A stretch of DNA of 64,000 nucleotides from JACNIV01 sp965370415 (GTDB taxonomy: Bacteria > Cloacimonadota > Cloacimonadia > Cloacimonadales > TCS61), in contig CBDUTJ010000009.1 of the NCBI GenBank assembly GCA_965370415.1, forward strand, positions 1 through 64,000. The letters are read 5' to 3'. A program made the position numbers and the translations under genes. How positions within the stretch are numbered: position 1 is the first letter of the stretch; every line of letters starts with the position of its first letter. Shown in pieces: positions 32,207-40,679 of this stretch. The notes beneath the pieces were generated by a model. The model searched no databases. It was given only the letters and a program-made list of their open reading frames with translations, and was not told the DNA's origin.

Positions 32207-34828
32207 TTATTTTAATAGAATCATTTTCTTCACACCGGAAATCTTACCATCGAGCTTTAGTCTGTACAGATATGTACCACTGGAAACTATTTGCCCGTTT
32301 TCATTAGTGCTGTTCCATACTATTTTTGTTGGAACTTGAAAGCCGGGATCATCAATTTTGAAAGTTCTAACCTTCTGTCCTTTTACATTAAATATTTCGA
32401 TTTCAGCTTTTGAGACCTGTTTATCTAATGTAAATGAAATTGTTGTTGTAGGGTTGAAAGGATTGGGATAGTTTTGCATAAGTTTTGCAGCAGCAGATAT
32501 AACAAATACATCGTCAGTAGTAACAAGTTCATCCAGATCAAGTTTGTAGGCAGAGCATCCATAAGTGCCAATAACTAAAGACCGGGTTGGATTGTGAAGT
32601 TTAATCCCTATCACTGGTACATTGGGAAGACCGTTAGATAAACTTACCCATTCATCTCCTCCGTTTTCAGTATAAAATAAACCAGCATCTGAGCCAACAA
32701 ATATCCTGCCAGGAACTTCCGGATCAAGTGCAATGCAATTCATGGGTAATTCAGGCAGATTAGAAGAAATATCGACCCATGATTGACCAAGATTTTCGGA
32801 TCGGAAAATATGAGGTTGCGGCTCATCCCAGCGAAAACCGGAAACTGTGGCATAAATTGTTAATGGCTCAAATGGATCTCCTGCTACGCGGGTTATCCAG
32901 CGGTCTGGTAAACCTGTGGAAACATCTGTCCAGGTAGTTCCATCATCACTAGATACATGAACGTTTCCGTCATCTGTTCCTGCAATCACAATATTAGGAA
33001 AGCTTGGATTCACTGCTATAGTGGTCACAGTATGGTAACTGCTTCCATCATCCCCATCGGTAATGTCTTCACTGATGGCAATCCAGTAATCTCCACTATT
33101 GTTTGTTTTCCAAATTCGATAAGTTCCAAAATACAATATTGTCGGATCAAAAGGATGCATTTCAAGCGGAGCAGACCAATTTTTCCTGTCATATTCCATC
33201 TGACCCGCAATATAATAGAAATTAGAACCGCAATTATTGGATCTAAATAGATTTCCCCACTGATATTCGGCAAAAATTATATTCGGATCTATATAATTCA
33301 CTTTGCAATAGAAGCCATCTCCTCCCAAAATGATCTCCCAATCATTCAATGCTCCTGTCATGGTTCTAATCGTACTGTTATCCTGAGTTCCACCGTAGAT
33401 TCTTTGAGAATTAGTATAATCAATTTCAATAGCATAAAATTGGGTTAGAGGAAGATTATTTATTTTTGTCCAATCGTCCCCAAAATTCATACTAGTATAA
33501 AGTCCACCGTCATTTCCTTCCACCATTCTGCCCGTAAATTCATCAATTACCATAGCATGATGATCAACATGAATTTCATTCATATTTCCATAATCTGCAA
33601 TGACCTCCCAGTTGTTTCCTCCATTTTCAGTTCTGCATAATGCTACTCCAAGTGCATAAGCTCGGTTTTCATCTGCGGGATCAACACAAATCTGACCAAA
33701 ATACCAACCAAAACTGGAATTCATATCTGTAATATTATAATCGTTTGTTTGTATCCAGGAAGTTCCAGCATCAGTTGATTTAAATATTCCCAGGAATGAA
33801 TATCCTCCTAAAGGTTGTTGATCATAAAAGGCATAAATCACATTAGGATTGGATTTTGCTATAGACAGACCGATTCGTCCAACTCTGTCATGGTTAGGAA
33901 GTCCATTGGTTAATTCTACCCAATTATCACCTCCATCCAATGATTTATAGATACCAGAAGATAATCCACCAGAACGCCTATAATTTCTTCCTCTCATTCT
34001 TTCCCACATGGAAGCATATAAAATATTTGAATCAACAGGATGTTGTACAATATCAATAGCAGCTGTAGAATCTGTGAGAAAGAGCTTCCTATCCCAGGTT
34101 AGACCACCATTATCGCTACGATAGATGCCACGTTCTGCATTGGGACTGAACAGAGTTCCGGTGGCTGCAACAAAGATACGATTGGAATTTGAATGGTCGA
34201 TCAAGATTCGGGCAATATATGCAGAATTTTCTAAGCCAATATGTTCCCAGTTTGCTCCACTATCAATAGATTTATACATTCCGTAACCTACAAAGCTGTA
34301 GCTGGAAGAATTTGCTTCACCTGTTCCTGCATAAATTATATTTTCATTATTGGGGTCTATAGCCAGATCACCTATGGAAATTACCGGTGCATCTGTAAAG
34401 ATGTTTTGCCATGTCTGTCCCTCATCTGTTGTTTTAAAAATTCCACCTGTAGCTGCACCAACATACCAGGTTGAAGTATTATCGGGATGAATAGCAATAT
34501 CTGTGATTCTGCCACCAATATTAGTAGGACCAGCAAGTTCCCAGTTGTATTCTCTTAAATTTCCGGTTTGCTCGTGCAGATGTTGTGCCTGTTCAAGGGC
34601 ATTAATATACGAATCGTGTTTAATAATATGATATGGATAAGCACGTTGATAGCTGAACCATTCATTGGGAAGAGCTTTCGGTTCTTTCTTTATCTTACCA
34701 CCAAAAGGTGTTTCGATGAATTCCGGATGTAATATCTTTTTATGCTTTTTAACTGGGCTTGAAAAGAAAAATACTCCTCCTGCGATAATTGCAAGGATAA
34801 CTGTTAATATTATATATCTAAATTTCAT
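32207..34828 (-). CDS. large secreted beta-propeller (sortilin/BNR-like) protein with sorting tail
   Basis: 873 residues. An N-terminal signal or anchor (MKFRYIILTVILAIIAGGVF) is followed by about 700 residues of BNR/Asp-box propeller repeats of the VPS10/sortilin kind: GGIFKTTDEGQTW, GMYKSIDSGANW, GIYRSDNGGLTW, GIYKSLDGGDNW, HVSSDDGTTW, FYTENGGDEW. The end is a type IX-like sorting domain, NYPNPFNPTTTISFTL ... GTYLYRLKLDG ... VKKMILLK. I chose ATG 34828, preceded by AGGAGAG, over an in-frame ATG 24 bases upstream. Such propellers occur in secreted glycoside hydrolases (xyloglucanase-like) and in adhesive proteins; no catalytic pair can be assigned. It lies after coaE on the same strand. Confidence 0.85.
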   Translation of the reverse strand: MKFRYIILTVILAIIAGGVFFFSSPVKKHKKILHPEFIETPFGGKIKKEPKALPNEWFSYQRAYPYHIIKHDSYINALEQAQHLHEQTGNLREYNWELAGPTNIGGRITDIAIHPDNTSTWYVGAATGGIFKTTDEGQTWQNIFTDAPVISIGDLAIDPNNENIIYAGTGEANSSSYSFVGYGMYKSIDSGANWEHIGLENSAYIARILIDHSNSNRIFVAATGTLFSPNAERGIYRSDNGGLTWDRKLFLTDSTAAIDIVQHPVDSNILYASMWERMRGRNYRRSGGLSSGIYKSLDGGDNWVELTNGLPNHDRVGRIGLSIAKSNPNVIYAFYDQQPLGGYSFLGIFKSTDAGTSWIQTNDYNITDMNSSFGWYFGQICVDPADENRAYALGVALCRTENGGNNWEVIADYGNMNEIHVDHHAMVIDEFTGRMVEGNDGGLYTSMNFGDDWTKINNLPLTQFYAIEIDYTNSQRIYGGTQDNSTIRTMTGALNDWEIILGGDGFYCKVNYIDPNIIFAEYQWGNLFRSNNCGSNFYYIAGQMEYDRKNWSAPLEMHPFDPTILYFGTYRIWKTNNSGDYWIAISEDITDGDDGSSYHTVTTIAVNPSFPNIVIAGTDDGNVHVSSDDGTTWTDVSTGLPDRWITRVAGDPFEPLTIYATVSGFRWDEPQPHIFRSENLGQSWVDISSNLPELPMNCIALDPEVPGRIFVGSDAGLFYTENGGDEWVSLSNGLPNVPVIGIKLHNPTRSLVIGTYGCSAYKLDLDELVTTDDVFVISAAAKLMQNYPNPFNPTTTISFTLDKQVSKAEIEIFNVKGQKVRTFKIDDPGFQVPTKIVWNSTNENGQIVSSGTYLYRLKLDGKISGVKKMILLK

Positions 34829-34841
34829 ACATCTCTCCTGA

Positions 34842-35474
34842 TCATAATTCAATAATTTTCCTGATATCTTTTTTACCCATCCTTTTTATCAATGGTAGGA
34901 GATTTTCCAGTTTTAAATACAATTCATTTATCGTTCCATTATTTTCTATATTAATATCGGCATGTTTCTGTTTGTCATAATCGGACATTTGCAATTTAAT
35001 TCGCTGTTCAATTTGGGCAATCTTCATTTTATCTCTTTTTTGGCTACGGGATATCTGGTTTTCTTTGGCTGTCGATATATTTATCGTCAGGTCAAAAGCA
35101 TCTTGTAATTTGTTTTCAAAGAGCAGTGGAATTTCAAAAACGAGATAATCTTCTCTGCTCGAATCAATTATTGCCTGAGTTTTACTGCGTATTTGCGGAT
35201 GAAGAATGCTGTTCAGGAATTTCAGATTCTCAGAGGAATCAAATACGATTTTCCCCAGTTTTTTACGGCTTATTGCACCATTTTCCAGAATTTCATTACC
35301 AAATTTCTCTGCTAAAATATAGATTATTTTTTCATCCTGCAAAACTGCATGACCCAATTTATCGGTATAATGAACAGAGAAGCCCTTTTTCTGGAACCAT
35401 TCTGAGACCAGTGTTTTCCCGGAAGCGAAACTTCCGGTTATGGCAATCAGGAAAGGTCGCTTATATTGTTTCAT
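34842..35474 (-). CDS. coaE: dephospho-CoA kinase
   Basis: Last step of coenzyme A synthesis: ATP-dependent 3'-phosphorylation of dephospho-CoA. 210 residues with the P-loop GSFASGKTLVSEWF, the acceptor-site motif YTDKLGHAVL, the lid region SRSQKRDKMKIAQIEQRIKL and the family end HADINIENNGTINELYLKL. An AAGG-preceded ATG at 35474 gives a 14-base overlap with the end of dacA, so the two are translationally coupled. Confidence 0.92.
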   Translation of the reverse strand: MKQYKRPFLIAITGSFASGKTLVSEWFQKKGFSVHYTDKLGHAVLQDEKIIYILAEKFGNEILENGAISRKKLGKIVFDSSENLKFLNSILHPQIRSKTQAIIDSSREDYLVFEIPLLFENKLQDAFDLTINISTAKENQISRSQKRDKMKIAQIEQRIKLQMSDYDKQKHADINIENNGTINELYLKLENLLPLIKRMGKKDIRKIIEL

Positions 35475-36204
35475 CCTTGATTCTCTGGGAAAGTTCATCT
35501 ATGGAAAGATCCGGGAACAGTTCCCCGTTCCTTGCTACGGATATTCTGCCTGTTTCTTCGGAAACGACTATGACAAATGCATCTGTTCCTTCAGTAATAC
35601 CAACAGCCGCCAGGTGACGAGTACCCAGTTTTTGTGCATATTCCACATTCTCAGAAAGCGGTAATACCACTTTCACAGCTAATATCCTGTTATTACGGAT
35701 AACTACTGCACCATCATGAAGGATGGTTTTGTTATTGAAAATCGTAAGCAGTAGTTTTACCGAGATCTGGGCATCGATTATTTCTCCGGTTTCAATGAAA
35801 TCATTCAGTTTCCTGCTGTTCTCTATCACTACCAATGCACCAATCTTTCTGAAAGACATTATTGAAACAGCATTTAAGAGAGGAGATAATACTGATTTTT
35901 TAGCATCACTGAATAGAGATTTTAAATTGTGACTTTGAGCCAACCGGGCAAATAAATTCCGAATTTCCTGCTGAAAAAGAATAATAAATACAATTACCCA
36001 GTAATCTTTGAATACTTTTAAAACCGAGGAGACCATATTCAAATTCAACATCGATGCTGTGAAATAGATTATCAGAGCAGCAGCCAATCCGATAAGAATT
36101 TGAAATCCACCGGCTTTTTTCAACAGCAGGATCAACCTGTATAATAAATACGCAACTATAAGGATATCGATAATATCCGTTATCCTGGGAATTAAAATAC
36201 TCAT
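35461..36204 (-). CDS. dacA: diadenylate cyclase, CdaA/DacA type
   Basis: Makes cyclic di-AMP from two ATP. 247 residues: three N-terminal membrane helices (about 10-80), a short coiled linker, then the DAC domain with TILHDGAVVI and GTRHLAAVGITEGTDAFVIV VSEETG, which contain the DGA and RHR-type catalytic motifs. Cyclic di-AMP controls potassium and turgor in many bacteria. Its ATG overlaps the folP stop as ATGA, and coaE overlaps its 3' end. In many Firmicutes dacA is followed by cdaR-glmM; here the partners are folP and coaE, a gene order seen in FCB-group genomes. Confidence 0.93.
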   Translation of the reverse strand: MSILIPRITDIIDILIVAYLLYRLILLLKKAGGFQILIGLAAALIIYFTASMLNLNMVSSVLKVFKDYWVIVFIILFQQEIRNLFARLAQSHNLKSLFSDAKKSVLSPLLNAVSIMSFRKIGALVVIENSRKLNDFIETGEIIDAQISVKLLLTIFNNKTILHDGAVVIRNNRILAVKVVLPLSENVEYAQKLGTRHLAAVGITEGTDAFVIVVSEETGRISVARNGELFPDLSIDELSQRIKDETI

Positions 36205-37403
36205 TTAACATCCTTTATGCTTTGCAACGTCTGTATAAAAAGTTTATGTTGTTTAACATCATGAACACGCATAATATCTACACCATTCTGGAAAGCAAGT
36301 GCAGTTGCTGCAAGGCTTCCTTCCAGCCTGTCTTCCGGTTTGGATTTGTATATCTTTCCAATAAAACTTTTACGGGAAGCGCCCAACTGAACAGGCAAAC
36401 CAAAACTCTTGAATTCAAGAAGTTTCTTTAAAATAATTAGATTATCTATCTGTCTTTTTCCAAATCCGATACCCGGATCCAAGATAATTCTGCTTCTATT
36501 GATTTTATTTGAAATACAATGATCGATTCGTTCCTGGAAGAACTCCATGATTTCATCTATTGTATCTTCATAAAACGGTTCTTTCTGCATGGTTTGCGGA
36601 GTTCCCAGCATATGCATCATAATTATAGGAACATCCGGATATTTTTGGAGAATTTTAACCATTCCAACATCGAACCTTAAAGCGCTTATATCATTTATAA
36701 TGGAAGCCCCTGCCTGAATAGCTTTATCTGCAACTTCAGCTTTATTTGTATCGATAGAGATTGGGATATCGGTTCGCTCCCTCAGTTTTTTAATCACCGG
36801 AATTACTCTTTTCAATTCGGTGGGAATACCCACCTTCTCCGCTCCCGGGCGAGTAGATTCTCCGCCGATGTCTATAATATCAGCTCCTTCTTCCATAATT
36901 TTTATTGCATGTTCTACAGCTTTATCAATTTGAATGAATTTATTTCCATCAGAGAAACTATCTGGAGTTACATTCAAAACTCCCATTATTTTCATAGAAT
37001 CCAGTTTCAATTTTTTACCATTGCAATTCAGGATAGTTGGTTGCTTTTCCAGCACATTTTCCAGCATTAATTCCAGCTCTGTTCTAATTTTTGGGAGACC
37101 AAATATTGTCTGATGATCTAATTTATTTATAAGTTTCTTTATCTTATCTGCATTCCCCAGCAGGATCATATCACTTGTTCTTTCCACACCATTTACCACG
37201 CCACGGGCAACAGCAGCATCTCCCCCGATAGATAACATTTCCTGTTTGAGTATATTAGCAGCTCCCACATGAACTTTTGTAAGTTTGATGGATAATCCCA
37301 AAGTTTTGGGAGACATTACAGCAATACCCTGCGAAGATACTTTTATTTTTATAAGTTCTTTCTTTGCTTCTTCCAGATCATTTATGTACAAAATTCTATT
37401 CAT
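36201..37403 (-). CDS. folP: dihydropteroate synthase with N-terminal extension
   Basis: Joins 6-hydroxymethyl-dihydropterin pyrophosphate and p-aminobenzoate in folate synthesis. The TIM barrel begins near residue 138 with IMGVLNVTPDSFSDGNKF, followed by GADIIDIGGESTRPGAE, ISIDTNKAEVADKAIQAGAS, INDISALRFD, MHMLGTPQTM and ILDPGIGFGKRQIDN. At 400 residues it is over 100 longer than the E. coli enzyme. The N-terminal extension (GGDAAVARGVVNG, DMILLGNADKIKKLI) occurs in other long bacterial and archaeal forms. Start one base after the tonB-like stop, without a clear ribosome-binding site. Confidence 0.93.
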   Translation of the reverse strand: MNRILYINDLEEAKKELIKIKVSSQGIAVMSPKTLGLSIKLTKVHVGAANILKQEMLSIGGDAAVARGVVNGVERTSDMILLGNADKIKKLINKLDHQTIFGLPKIRTELELMLENVLEKQPTILNCNGKKLKLDSMKIMGVLNVTPDSFSDGNKFIQIDKAVEHAIKIMEEGADIIDIGGESTRPGAEKVGIPTELKRVIPVIKKLRERTDIPISIDTNKAEVADKAIQAGASIINDISALRFDVGMVKILQKYPDVPIIMMHMLGTPQTMQKEPFYEDTIDEIMEFFQERIDHCISNKINRSRIILDPGIGFGKRQIDNLIILKKLLEFKSFGLPVQLGASRKSFIGKIYKSKPEDRLEGSLAATALAFQNGVDIMRVHDVKQHKLFIQTLQSIKDVK

Positions 37404-37404
37404 A

Positions 37405-38160
37405 TTATTTCAATTCGTAGATAAAAGTGATAATTCCTTTTTTCACAACATCCTGCGAAATAGCATTAAATTTCCATTTTTCTAATGCATCCAGGCTATT
37501 GTTTTCCAGGGCTGGATCTGCTTTCTGAATTATGATCATATTTACAACGGATCCGTCTGGCTCCACTTCAAAGCTAATTTTTACTTTCAAGGTTTTTTGT
37601 ACTACTTCCGGATAAAGAGGTATAACTTTATGCAATATCCGGCGGTTGGTAATTTCTCCTTCCAGGATGTAAGGAGAATCCGCTCCAGTCTCTCTAAAAA
37701 GTCTGTTTGTAAGTGATTTCAGATAATCTTCGTTAGCAACTGCTACTGCTTCTTCTATTTCAAATTCCGAGAGCGAAGTTACATTATCTTCTTTTAAGCC
37801 AGATTTGATAGTTCTTTGCCCGATCTCGTCATCTAAATCGATCTGGTTGTAAGCGGTTTCTTTATGTTGAGGAACATAAATCGGATCATCTGATTCCGTG
37901 AAACTTTTTGGTAATTCCACTTTTTGGGGTATAAGATTGCTTTTACGTCCGCTTTTAAAAGATTCGGAAGAACGGGATAACTGCGAAAGAGGTGAGATAA
38001 ATCTTTCGTTATTTGGCAATTCATTAAATCCGAATTCGATGATCTCAATTCGTTTGAATATCTTTTGTGGAAGAATGGTTAATTGTATTAGAAAGGCTGC
38101 AAGAATAATCAAAAAATGAAATACTACCGAACTCAGGAAAGCGGTTTTTCTTTCACTCAT
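37405..38160 (-). CDS. TonB-like energy transducer
   Basis: 251 residues. A single N-terminal membrane helix (VVFHFLIILAAFLIQLTILP), a charged linker about 40-165, and a C-terminal TonB domain: PLYPEVVQKTLKVKISFEVE, PDGSVVNMIIIQKADPALEN, SLDALEKWKFNAI. With ExbB and ExbD upstream in the same operon it should transmit proton-motive force to outer-membrane receptors. The linker is not the Pro-Lys repeat seen in E. coli TonB. Overlaps the end of exbD by eight bases. It could equally be TolA-like, but the C-terminal fold favours TonB. Confidence 0.85.
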   Translation of the reverse strand: MSERKTAFLSSVVFHFLIILAAFLIQLTILPQKIFKRIEIIEFGFNELPNNERFISPLSQLSRSSESFKSGRKSNLIPQKVELPKSFTESDDPIYVPQHKETAYNQIDLDDEIGQRTIKSGLKEDNVTSLSEFEIEEAVAVANEDYLKSLTNRLFRETGADSPYILEGEITNRRILHKVIPLYPEVVQKTLKVKISFEVEPDGSVVNMIIIQKADPALENNSLDALEKWKFNAISQDVVKKGIITFIYELK

Positions 38161-38569
38161 TTTCTTTTGTATATTCGATCTCGGTGGCGATGAAAAAACG
38201 ATTTGTTCCAGATAATTTTGCCAGATCCAGCAGTTTTACTACTATCTTTAAGGCAATATCTTTATCTGCCCGCACTACTACCACTTGTTCAGGATCATCG
38301 ATCAATTTCCGATTTAAAATCTCCGGCAATTCTTCCCAGGATACATATTCGTTATCGATGTATATTTCTTCATTTTTTGTTAAAGTAATACTGATATTTT
38401 TGTTGAATTCATTCTGTTGGGAACTGGAACCGGGCAGATCAACTTTAATCCCGGAATGAGTAATGAAATTGGATGAGATCAACAGGAAGATAATAAGCAG
38501 AAAAATAACATCTGTAAAAGAGATCATAGTTACAGTAGAGATCCTTTTTTTCCGAATGCTAATTTTCAT
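38153..38569 (-). CDS. exbD: ExbD/TolR-family proton-channel subunit
   Basis: 138 residues. One membrane helix (MISFTDVIFLLIIFLLISSN) contains the essential Asp in the SFTDVIFLLIIF motif. A periplasmic domain follows (GIKVDLPGSSSQ ... VVVRADKDIALKIVVKLLDL), with the RADKD strand typical of the family. I chose ATG 38569, behind GGAG, which overlaps the exbB stop; an upstream in-frame ATG at 38629 would lie deep inside exbB. Confidence 0.92.
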   Translation of the reverse strand: MKISIRKKRISTVTMISFTDVIFLLIIFLLISSNFITHSGIKVDLPGSSSQQNEFNKNISITLTKNEEIYIDNEYVSWEELPEILNRKLIDDPEQVVVVRADKDIALKIVVKLLDLAKLSGTNRFFIATEIEYTKENE

Positions 38570-39230
38570 CCTTGATTCTCCTGATACTGAAAATGAATTC
38601 ATTTGAATTCTCTTCCAGTTGTTGAGCAAAATCTTCCACTTTTCCTACCAGATAATTATAAAACAAGATCATGATGATACCCACAGTTAAGCCGCCAATT
38701 GTAGTGATCAATGCTTCCCAGATGCCATTAGCCAGCAGACTGATATCCACGCCGCCACCTGTCCCACCTATTTTCATGAAAACCTTTACCATACCGGTTA
38801 CCGTTCCCAGAAAACCAATAAGAGGTGCAATAGCAGCAAAAGTGGCTACTGTTCCCAGGTTTCTCTCCAGTTGATGTATCTCTTTTTTTATGGCAGCTTC
38901 AATTACTTCTTTGAGATCTGATACATTTTTGTCGATATTCTCCACTGCTTTGCTCAGAACAACTGCAAATGGGCTGTTTTTGCGGGTTTCGCAAACTTGA
39001 ACTGCTTTCTCATATTGCCGGTTATTCAGATAACCGTAAATTTCCTGGCGGAATTCTTCTTCATCCTTTTGTGCATTTCGAAATTTTAAAAGCCTTTCAA
39101 TAATGATGATCAATCCCAAGAAAGATATGAGTAAAAGCACGATCATCAAAAAGCCCCCTTTAGCAGCAATTGAGAGCATATTGGTCTTATTGGCAATCTC
39201 TGTAGTAGCCACAAGAAAAACAGGATTCAT
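38559..39230 (-). CDS. exbB: ExbB/TolQ/MotA-family proton-channel protein
   Basis: 223 residues with three membrane helices: GGFLMIVLLLISFLGLIIII near the N-terminus and a C-terminal pair in the family core LGTVATFAAIAPLIGFLGTV-TGMVKVF and GIWEALITTIGGLTVGIIMI. Forms the pentameric channel around ExbD that powers TonB. AGGAGG precedes the ATG. First gene of the minus-strand operon exbB-exbD-tonB-folP-dacA-coaE, divergent from aroC with 144 bases between. Confidence 0.94.
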   Translation of the reverse strand: MNPVFLVATTEIANKTNMLSIAAKGGFLMIVLLLISFLGLIIIIERLLKFRNAQKDEEEFRQEIYGYLNNRQYEKAVQVCETRKNSPFAVVLSKAVENIDKNVSDLKEVIEAAIKKEIHQLERNLGTVATFAAIAPLIGFLGTVTGMVKVFMKIGGTGGGVDISLLANGIWEALITTIGGLTVGIIMILFYNYLVGKVEDFAQQLEENSNEFIFSIRRIKDEN

Positions 39231-39314
39231 TACACCTCCTTCATCTACTTGTGAAACGATGAGAAATAAATCGCTTTAAGTTGTCAATTTATCTTTTATC
39301 TAAGCCGAAAATGA

Positions 39315-39343
39315 TTGACACGAGAGATAATAAATTGAACCTC
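39315..39343 (+). promoter_or_regulatory. candidate promoter of the aro genes
   Basis: TTGACA at 39315-39320, 55 bases before the aroC start at 39375. No good -10 at 17 bases; AGATAATAA lies closer. It sits in the divergent exbB-aroC gap. Confidence 0.3.
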
Positions 39344-39374
39344 AACTGAGAAATTAATAAAAAGGAATTGCGTT

Positions 39375-40679
39375 ATGAAATCTAATTCCTGGAATAATTA
39401 TTTGGGAATTACAACTTTTGGGGAAAGTCATGGCATTGCTATTGGCGTTGTTATACAAGATATCAAGCCAGGCATAGAATTTCCATTGGAAAAGATCCAG
39501 AAAGCTCTGGATGCCAGAAAACCCGGTAATAAAAGGTTTTCATCCGGCAGAAAAGAAGAAGATCGTATTCAAATCCTATCTGGTGTATTGGAAGGAAAGA
39601 CCACAGGAATGCCCATTTGTATGGTGGTTTATAATAAAGATGCAAAACCTGAAGATTATGAGAATTTAAAGAAAATCTTTCGTCCCGGACATGCTGATTT
39701 TTCTTTATTCCAGAAATTCAAGATATACGATTATCGTGGAGGTGGAAGAGTTTCCGGTCGCGAAACTATAGCCCGTGTTGCAGCATCCGGAATGGTCGAT
39801 CAGCTTTTGCAAGATATAACCATAAAAATTTACCCAGTTAAAATTGGCAAGTTTGAATGTTCAAATATCGATACTTCATTTCAAAATGAACTCAATTGGC
39901 CTGACCGGAATAATTACAATGAACTTGTAGAATACCTGAAAAAAATTAAAAATTTCGGAGATTCCATTGGTGGTATTGTAGAAGTAAAAATAGAGAATAT
40001 TCCAGCTGGTCTGGGTGATCCTGTGTTTGAAAAATTAGATGCAAACCTTGGCAAAGCAATTTTATCTATTGGAGCTGTAAAAGGAATAGAATTCGGAGAT
40101 GGATTCATCCTGGCAGACATGCAGGGAAGTCAAGCCAATGACCAGATGGGAAAGGAGGGGTTCCTGTCAAATCATAGTGGTGGCATTTTGGGTGGAATAA
40201 GCACAGGACAAAACATTACTTTCAAGTTTGTGGTTAAACCGACTTCTTCCATTAATATCGAACAAAAGACCATTTCACATACAGGAAAGGAAGTTAAATT
40301 CAAATCAAGTGGAAGACACGATACATGCATAATTCCCAGAATTATTCCGGTAGCCAAGGCTATGATCAAATTGGTTTTAGCCGATGCTATCAGCTATCAG
40401 AAACTTATCGATAACGCACAATTAGAAATTAATGACTTCCGCGAAGCTATAGATAAAATTGATGAAGATATTTTAATTGGGCTATTTAGAAGACAGGAAA
40501 TTTCCAGACTTATAGGTGAATATAAGAAAAAAAATAATCTGAAGATCAATGATAAAAACAGGGAAAAAGAATTACTTAAAAAGCTAAAACTAAAAGCAAA
40601 AACCTGGGGTTTTAATGAAGAACAGATCTCTACCCTCTGGAAAATCATCCTTGAAAACAGCAAGAAAATTCAATGCTGA
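39375..40679 (+). CDS. aroC: chorismate synthase fused to chorismate mutase
   Basis: 434 residues. The first 345 are chorismate synthase: TTFGESHGIAIGVV, DARKPGNKRFSSGRKEEDRI, RPGHADFSLFQKF ... YRGGGRVSGRETIARVAASG, and SSGRHDTCIIPRIIPVAKAM. The last 85 residues are a complete AroQ-type chorismate mutase: FREAIDKIDEDILIGLFRRQ, EISRLIGEYKKKN, NDKNREKELLKKLKLKA, IILENSKK, with the family Arg/Lys/Glu residues in place. One chain would thus make chorismate and convert it to prephenate. AroQ is usually fused to DAHP synthase or prephenate enzymes, so this partner is unusual. The next gene overlaps by seven bases. Confidence 0.93.
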   Translation: MKSNSWNNYLGITTFGESHGIAIGVVIQDIKPGIEFPLEKIQKALDARKPGNKRFSSGRKEEDRIQILSGVLEGKTTGMPICMVVYNKDAKPEDYENLKKIFRPGHADFSLFQKFKIYDYRGGGRVSGRETIARVAASGMVDQLLQDITIKIYPVKIGKFECSNIDTSFQNELNWPDRNNYNELVEYLKKIKNFGDSIGGIVEVKIENIPAGLGDPVFEKLDANLGKAILSIGAVKGIEFGDGFILADMQGSQANDQMGKEGFLSNHSGGILGGISTGQNITFKFVVKPTSSINIEQKTISHTGKEVKFKSSGRHDTCIIPRIIPVAKAMIKLVLADAISYQKLIDNAQLEINDFREAIDKIDEDILIGLFRRQEISRLIGEYKKKNNLKINDKNREKELLKKLKLKAKTWGFNEEQISTLWKIILENSKKIQC

